A DNA stretch of 64,000 nt from Halobellus limi. GTDB taxonomy: Archaea > Halobacteriota > Halobacteria > Halobacteriales > Haloferacaceae. Every line of letters begins with the position of its first letter. The stretch's first letter is position 1. Positions 59,266 to 64,000 of this stretch are shown here, one piece after another. Under the pieces are notes generated by a model, which worked only from the letters and a program-made list of their open reading frames with translations, had not been told where the DNA came from and did no database searches. The stretch is taken from positions 2,232,001-2,296,000 of the forward strand of contig NZ_CP031311.1 of assembly GCF_004799685.1 (NCBI RefSeq), given 5' to 3'. A program made the translations under genes and the position numbers.

Positions 59266-61674
59266 TCAGCGTTCTTCGACACCGGACCAGAATCGGTCGA
59301 CGCCGTAGCCGAGCATGTCCGGGCTCACCGGGTCGAACTCCGCGCGTTCGGGCTCCGAGAGGTACTCGCGGACGCTGTCCCACGAGGCCCTGGCGTACCG
59401 CGCGTCGACGAGGGCGCGGACGCCGACCTCCTCGGGGCCGCGGATGACGCGGCCGATCGCCTGTCTGGCCTTCCGGACCGCCGGCACGGTGAGCGCCGTC
59501 TCGAAGCCGCTTCGCCCGCCCTGGCCGTCCGAACCGAACCGGCGGTCGTACGCCGTCTTCAACGCGCGCGTCCGCGGACTCGACGTGTCGATGATCGGAA
59601 CGCCGCAGACGACGGCGGCGGCGAGCCTGTCGCCGCGGTAGTCGACCCCCTCGGTGAGCGTGCCGCGGAGGCTCGTCACCAGGACCTTGGCGTCGCCGCC
59701 GAAGAACTCAGACTTCAGCGACTCCGTGGCGTCGTCGCCGGAAGACTCGTCGAGGAGGACGGGTCGGCCGAGGCGTTCCGACAGCGACTCGGCCATCCAC
59801 GCCGCCTCCGCGTAGTTCGGCATCCCGACGAGGACGTTCCCCGGCGACCGCGCGATCTCGCAGACGGCGTCGACGTGTGCGCGCCGCGTGGGGTTCGCCT
59901 CGCCCCGTCCGCCGCGGTTCTCGTGGGTGAACTTCGGGACGTCGACCGCGAACGACGCGCGGTTCTCCGGCGGGAACGAGAGCCCGTAAGTCCGTTCCTC
60001 GACGGGTCGCCCCGACTCCGCCAGCGCGTCCAGTCCCGTCACCTCGCGGAGGACGTCCATCGGTTCCAGCGTCGCCGACATCAAGACGCCGCCGCCGAAC
60101 TCGCCGAGCCGCTCGGCGATCGCCTCGCCCGGCACGCAGTTGTGTAGCGCGAGTCGGGCGTTGTAGGCGCGTCGCCAGGTGTTCTCCCGCGCGGTCTCGT
60201 CCCACGTCCGCTCCAGTTCGATCTCTCTGAAGTACGCCACGTGGTCGGTTCGCGCCCAGTTCGCGAGGGTCCGCCCGACGGCCAGCGCGGCCCGTCGGAC
60301 GTCGTCGTCTTCGGCCTCGTTCAGGATCCGGGCGACGACGGCACCGACGGACTCCGCGCGGAGCCAGGTCGCCTCGTCGTGGCCGGCGTCCGCGGCCCAC
60401 TCGGTCAGTTCGTCGACCGCGGGTTCTGCCGGATCTCGGAGGGGGATCTCGTCGTCGTCGAGCCGCGAGAGGTCCGCGCGCCAGTCCGGGCGCGTCCGGT
60501 CGAGGTGCGCCCGCACGCGGCGGTCGAGTTCCGAGCGGAGCTCGGAGACGAACTCCCGCGTCTCGCGGAGTTCGCGAAGCGTCACGTCCGCGTCTTCGAG
60601 TTCCCCGCGGACGAGGTCGGCGTCGGCGTTCGCGGGGGCGTCTTCGCCGTCGCCGGCGGCGGTGTCCTTTCCGGCTGCCTCGAACTCGACGGGCTGGAGC
60701 ACGCGGGTCAGTTCGTTCTCCGCGTCGCGGAGCGTCGCGTCGCCGACGCCGTCGCTCACGAGGTCGCGCACGCGCGGTTCGAGCATATGGGCCTCGTCGC
60801 AGACGACGAACGTCTCCTCGTCGACGATCGCGCCGGTGAACGAGCCAACGGTCGTCGGGTCGAAGGCGTGGTAGTAGTTCCCCAGGACCACTTCGACGTG
60901 CGGCAGGACCGCGCCCATCACCGAGTGCGGACACGTGCCGTACCCCGCGCTCAGCCGGACGAGTTCCTCGGGCGCGATGTGGCCGTGCTCGGTCAGATCG
61001 AAGGGGACCGCCTCGATCGGATCGCCGTCCTCCGGCACGTCGTCGAGGAACGTCGCGTAGAAGGGGCAGTACTCGGTGTCGCCGTACTCGGCCGTCTCCG
61101 GGAGGTACGGGGTCGGTTCGCCCGCAGTGGAAAGGTAGTCGGGCCCCTGAGTCGATCCGGAGTCCAAGAGGCCGGTCTGGGTCTCTCTGGCCTCCGAGAC
61201 CAGGGTCCCGGCCGACGTCTCGCCGCCCTCACCCACCAGGTTCCTGGTCCGCTCGCGGAGGCCCTCACAGCGGTCGTACACCGTCTCGTCGTCGACGCCC
61301 GCGACGCCCTCGCGGCTGTAGGGACAGACGTCGGCCTTCCCGACGAGCGTCAGGCCCGAGACGGGCTGCCACCCCTCGGGGAGGTTCCCGTTGATCGTCT
61401 CCAGGTCCGACTCGAACTGCCGGAGTTGCTGTTTGACGCTGGTCAGGACCAGCACGCGCTCGTAGTCGGAGTCCGGATCGCGGACCCGGTCTATCCCCGC
61501 GGTGAGCGCGAGCATCGTCTTGCCGGTACCACAGGCACCCTCGACGACCAGAAAGCCGTTCTCCTCGGCGGCCTCGACGGCGGCGTCGATACCGTCGGCT
61601 TGCTCGGGATACGGCTCGTCGTGACCGAAGACGGCCTGCCAACTCACGTCTCGCAGTCGCCCCGCTGCGTTCAT
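59266..61674 (-). CDS. XPD/DinG-type DNA helicase
   Basis: 802 residues. Superfamily 2 helicase of the XPD/Rad3 group. Walker A is EGACGTGKT at about residues 45-53; the DEAH box is VVCDEAHMLEPR; motifs VLMSATLEPMD and QAIGRVIRGPEEVG close the core. Four cysteines (ADVCPYSR, YDRCEGL, EYCPFY, GTCPHSV) sit in the family's 4Fe-4S region. Probably unwinds DNA in repair. Single gene. Confidence 0.93.
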   Translation of the reverse strand: MNAAGRLRDVSWQAVFGHDEPYPEQADGIDAAVEAAEENGFLVVEGACGTGKTMLALTAGIDRVRDPDSDYERVLVLTSVKQQLRQFESDLETINGNLPEGWQPVSGLTLVGKADVCPYSREGVAGVDDETVYDRCEGLRERTRNLVGEGGETSAGTLVSEARETQTGLLDSGSTQGPDYLSTAGEPTPYLPETAEYGDTEYCPFYATFLDDVPEDGDPIEAVPFDLTEHGHIAPEELVRLSAGYGTCPHSVMGAVLPHVEVVLGNYYHAFDPTTVGSFTGAIVDEETFVVCDEAHMLEPRVRDLVSDGVGDATLRDAENELTRVLQPVEFEAAGKDTAAGDGEDAPANADADLVRGELEDADVTLRELRETREFVSELRSELDRRVRAHLDRTRPDWRADLSRLDDDEIPLRDPAEPAVDELTEWAADAGHDEATWLRAESVGAVVARILNEAEDDDVRRAALAVGRTLANWARTDHVAYFREIELERTWDETARENTWRRAYNARLALHNCVPGEAIAERLGEFGGGVLMSATLEPMDVLREVTGLDALAESGRPVEERTYGLSFPPENRASFAVDVPKFTHENRGGRGEANPTRRAHVDAVCEIARSPGNVLVGMPNYAEAAWMAESLSERLGRPVLLDESSGDDATESLKSEFFGGDAKVLVTSLRGTLTEGVDYRGDRLAAAVVCGVPIIDTSSPRTRALKTAYDRRFGSDGQGGRSGFETALTVPAVRKARQAIGRVIRGPEEVGVRALVDARYARASWDSVREYLSEPERAEFDPVSPDMLGYGVDRFWSGVEER

Positions 61675-61760
61675 ATCGGTGTCGGTGGATGGCCGCGGCT
61701 TCGTATGTGAACGTTCGGGCGTGAGAGAATCCGGACGAAAAGGGAGGGTTACCCGACGAC

Positions 61761-62120
61761 TCAGTCGACGTCCGCAGAGTCGCCCACGCAGACGACGAGT
61801 GAGTCGCGCGTCGGCGCGTACACCTTCATCTCTCTCCCCTTCACCGAGTACCGGGTGTCGACGACGCGGACGAGACCGGCCTCCCGGAGGTTGTCGAGGT
61901 GGTGTCGGACGTTCTGCAGCGACGTCCCGACGCCGTCAGCGAGTTCAGAGGCGGTGGCGGGGTCGTTCTGGAGGGCCGTGAGCGTCGAGCGGGCGGTGTC
62001 GGCGGCGAGGCAGTTGATGAGCCGCGCGGCTTCGTCGTCGTCGAGCGGGAGGACACGGAGATCGCCACCATCTTCCTCGGTCGCACCTCGATCCGGTTCC
62101 GGCGGTAGCACGCCCGACAT
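61761..62120 (-). CDS. ArsR-type winged-helix regulator
   Basis: 119 residues with an HTH core DPATASELADGVGTSLQNVR HHLDNLREAGLV, followed by a wing with RYSVKGREMKVYAPT. The ATG at 62118-62120 is the preferred start; an ATG at 62171 would add 17 residues. Probably regulates nearby genes, but no target is evident. It is divergent from nnr. Confidence 0.82.
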   Translation of the reverse strand: MSGVLPPEPDRGATEEDGGDLRVLPLDDDEAARLINCLAADTARSTLTALQNDPATASELADGVGTSLQNVRHHLDNLREAGLVRVVDTRYSVKGREMKVYAPTRDSLVVCVGDSADVD

Positions 62121-62258
62121 ACGACGTAATTCCGCGTTCTCGGACCTAAACGTTTCGGATTTCCGACACACATCCGGTCACGCGTGATCCGATAGGTCAC
62201 GCATCTCGCGGTCGTCTCGGTGATCGAGGGGACGCGGTCGCAATTACCGACCCGTCGC

Positions 62259-62266
62259 CTTTTAGG
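62259..62266 (+). promoter_or_regulatory. TATA-like box of nnr
   Basis: cttttagg lies about 25-32 nt before the ATG at 62291. Confidence 0.5.
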
Positions 62267-62290
62267 TCGGCTCGGACCCAACTGCCACCG

Positions 62291-63727
62291 ATGATCACGA
62301 GCGACCGGATGGCCGCCGTCGACCGCAACGCCGAGGCGCTCTGCGTCCCGCGGAAGCAGTTGATGGAGTCGAGCGGCAACGCCGTCGCCCGCGCGGTCCG
62401 CGGCCTCGCGGACGCGGGCGCGTCCGTCACCGTCGTGGCCGGCCGGGGGAACAACGGCGGCGACGCGTTCGTCGCGGCGCGGTTCCTGGACGACTACGAG
62501 GTGTCCGTCCGCCTGCTCGGCCGCCCGGAGTCGATCGCGACCGACATCGCCCGGGAGAACTGGGAGGCGCTCCGCGCGGCGGAGTGCGACGCGGAGGCGG
62601 TGACTGACTCCGCGAACCTGGACCTCGGCGACCCCGACGTCGTCGTCGACGCGATGCTCGGAACCGGCGTGACGGGCGCGCTCCGCGAACCCGAGGCGAC
62701 GGCCGCGAAGGCGGTCAACGACCTCGACGCGTCGGTGCTCTCGGTCGACGTCCCCTCCGGCGTCGACGCCGACACCGGCGAGTCCGCGGGCGTCGCCGTC
62801 GACGCCGATCGCGTGGTGACGTTCCACGACGAGAAGCCCGGCCTGTCGGCGCTCGACGCCGAGGTCACCGTCGCAGACATCGGGATCCCGGCGGCCGCAG
62901 AACGGTTCACGGGGCCGGGCGACCTGTTGGCCCTGGACCGGCCGTCACAGAGCCACAAGGGCGACTTCGGAGAGGTGCTCGTCGTCGGCGGGGGCCCCTA
63001 CACCGGCGCGCCGGCGCTCGCCGCGCAGTCGGCGCTCCGCGCGGGAGCGGATCTCGTCCGCGTCGCCTGCCCCGAGGCCGTGGCCCGGGAGATCCAGGGC
63101 TACAGCGAGAACCTCATCCTCCGCCCGTACGACGGCGAGCGTCTCGCGAGCGAACACGTCGAGGACGTCCTGTCGCTCGCGGCCGACCACGACGTCGCCG
63201 TCCTGGGCCCCGGACTCGGGGATCACGAAGAGACGCTCGCGGCGGTCGCGGAGTTCCTCGAACGCTACGACGGCACGGCGGTCGTCGACGCCGACGCGCT
63301 GCAGGTGGTACCCGAAGTCGATACGGAGGCGACGCTGCTGTGCACGCCCCACCAGGGGGAGTTGCGAAAGATGGGCGGCGAGACCGACGAGGACTGGCGG
63401 ACGAGAGCCGACCTCGCCTCGGAATTCGCGGCCGAACTCGGCCACGTCCTGCTCGTGAAGGGCGCCTACGACGTGATCGCCGCGGGCGACGAGACGAGGG
63501 TGAACCGGACCGGGAACCCGGGGATGACCGTCGGCGGCACCGGCGACGTCCTCGCGGGGGCGGCCGGCGCGCTGGCGTGCGTCCTCTCGCCCTTCCAGGC
63601 GGCCGCCGTCGCCGCCTACGCGAACGGCCGCGCCGGGGACGCGGCGGTGGAGGAGAACGGGTACGGCCTCCTGGCGACGGACCTGATCGATCGACTGCCC
63701 GCGGCACTTCGGAGTGACACACGATGA
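62291..63727 (+). CDS. nnr: Bifunctional NAD(P)H-hydrate repair enzyme Nnr
   Basis: 478 residues with both domains: N-terminal NAD(P)HX epimerase (YjeF_N; AGRGNNGGDAFVAAR and DAMLGTGVTGAL) and C-terminal ADP/ATP-dependent dehydratase (SHKGDFGEVLVVGGG, PGMTVGGTGDVLAGAAG). It repairs hydrated NAD(P)H. ATG preceded by cttttagg. It overlaps moaC by 4 nt, so the two may be coupled. Confidence 0.95.
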   Translation: MITSDRMAAVDRNAEALCVPRKQLMESSGNAVARAVRGLADAGASVTVVAGRGNNGGDAFVAARFLDDYEVSVRLLGRPESIATDIARENWEALRAAECDAEAVTDSANLDLGDPDVVVDAMLGTGVTGALREPEATAAKAVNDLDASVLSVDVPSGVDADTGESAGVAVDADRVVTFHDEKPGLSALDAEVTVADIGIPAAAERFTGPGDLLALDRPSQSHKGDFGEVLVVGGGPYTGAPALAAQSALRAGADLVRVACPEAVAREIQGYSENLILRPYDGERLASEHVEDVLSLAADHDVAVLGPGLGDHEETLAAVAEFLERYDGTAVVDADALQVVPEVDTEATLLCTPHQGELRKMGGETDEDWRTRADLASEFAAELGHVLLVKGAYDVIAAGDETRVNRTGNPGMTVGGTGDVLAGAAGALACVLSPFQAAAVAAYANGRAGDAAVEENGYGLLATDLIDRLPAALRSDTR

Positions 63728-64000
63728 CATCTGACGAGAACACCGACGAGACCACGGAGCACAGAGACGGGGAGGCGACCGCCTCCGAGGACGACGCCGA
63801 CTCCCAACGCACGGACGGCGGCGACCGCGCCGCCGGAGACGACGACGCGGAACTCACCCACGTTGACGAGACGGGCGACGTCCAGATGGTCGACGTCGGG
63901 TCGAAGCCCGACTCGAAGCGGCGCGCGGTGGCGCGCGGCGAGATCCACCTCTCGGCGTCGACGATCGGTGCGATCCGCTCCGACGCGGTCGAAAAGGGTG
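63724..64000 (+). CDS. moaC: Cyclic pyranopterin monophosphate synthase MoaC (3' part off the window)
   Basis: First 92 residues visible. After an acidic N-terminal extension (about 45 residues), the family start LTHVDETGDVQMVDVGSKPD is followed by RRAVARGEIHLS, as in MoaC. MoaC helps form the pterin ring of molybdenum cofactor. It starts inside the nnr stop region, linking the two genes. Remaining residues lie beyond the right edge. Confidence 0.88.
   Translation, partial: MTSDENTDETTEHRDGEATASEDDADSQRTDGGDRAAGDDDAELTHVDETGDVQMVDVGSKPDSKRRAVARGEIHLSASTIGAIRSDAVEKG

Noticed and set aside
1-64000. CRISPR arrays and insertion sequences
   Set aside because: No regularly spaced repeats with unique spacers, no terminal inverted repeats flanking a transposase gene, and no transposase domain were seen.

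Overview
The window is chromosomal DNA of an extremely halophilic euryarchaeon (class Halobacteria; genus not determinable from this sequence). The evidence is a very high G+C content, proteins rich in Asp and Glu, lipoboxes of the form LAGC/TSGC, leaderless-type promoters with a TTTA/TTTT box about 25 nt before the start codon, archaeal information-processing genes (SRP19, Gar1, aTrm56, TFE, 7S SRP RNA) and a complete haloarchaeal archaellum and chemotaxis locus. I see no insertion sequence, integrase, CRISPR array, tRNA or rRNA, so this is core genome rather than an island.

Layout. 1-3.6 kb holds a lysine (diaminopimelate, succinylase branch) operon on the minus strand: dapA, dapB, dapD and a lysA that runs off the left edge. 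4-9.2 kb holds small conserved genes, a presenilin-type intramembrane protease, srp19-gar1 and an M24 peptidase. 9.5-20 kb holds tyrA with an Rsm22-like methyltransferase, surE, a class I methyltransferase, a HEAT-repeat protein, a membrane-anchored phospholipase D-like protein with a lamin-tail-like domain, a DHH/RecJ-like nuclease, and a JAMM protease coupled to the FAD synthase gene ribL. 20.4-23.4 kb holds cytochrome oxidase subunit II diverging from a heme A synthase-like/CtaB fusion. 24-27.2 kb holds an aldo/keto reductase and a thiolase-like/DUF35 pair in which both partners lack hallmark residues. 27.4-27.7 kb is the 7S SRP RNA. 27.8-32.1 kb holds a transporter, two lipoproteins and a DUF2797 protein. 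32.3-42.5 kb holds aTrm56, TFE, DUF2110, a CinA-type protein, a NAD kinase-like protein, an AbrB-PhoU regulator, a LEA14-like protein and a RIO-type kinase. 42.6-58.4 kb is the motility block. 58.5-64 kb holds two small proteins, an XPD/DinG-type helicase, a winged-helix regulator, nnr and the start of moaC.

Motility block. On the minus strand cheY-cheC-cheD are followed by a second ArlD/E-domain protein with a long Arg/Asp-rich tail. Two tandem archaellin genes follow a winged-helix regulator gene. A single-domain KaiC/RAD55-like ATPase diverges from arlCE-F-G-H-I-J-cheF. CheY, CheC and CheD adjust the chemotactic signal, CheF is known to bridge CheY to the archaellum, and ArlCE-F-G-H-I-J form the motor and stator. 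No cheA, cheB, cheR or cheW lies in the window.

Unexplained structure. A family of about 80-bp palindromic elements occurs in three convergent intergenic regions, with a half-copy elsewhere. Short tandem duplications begin at the 3' ends of several genes. A 670-bp gene-free stretch between trm56 and tfe is rich in palindromes and could encode an RNA. Operator-like repeats sit between the KaiC-like gene and arlCE. Most long overlapping open frames in this G+C-rich DNA are shadows and are left out.
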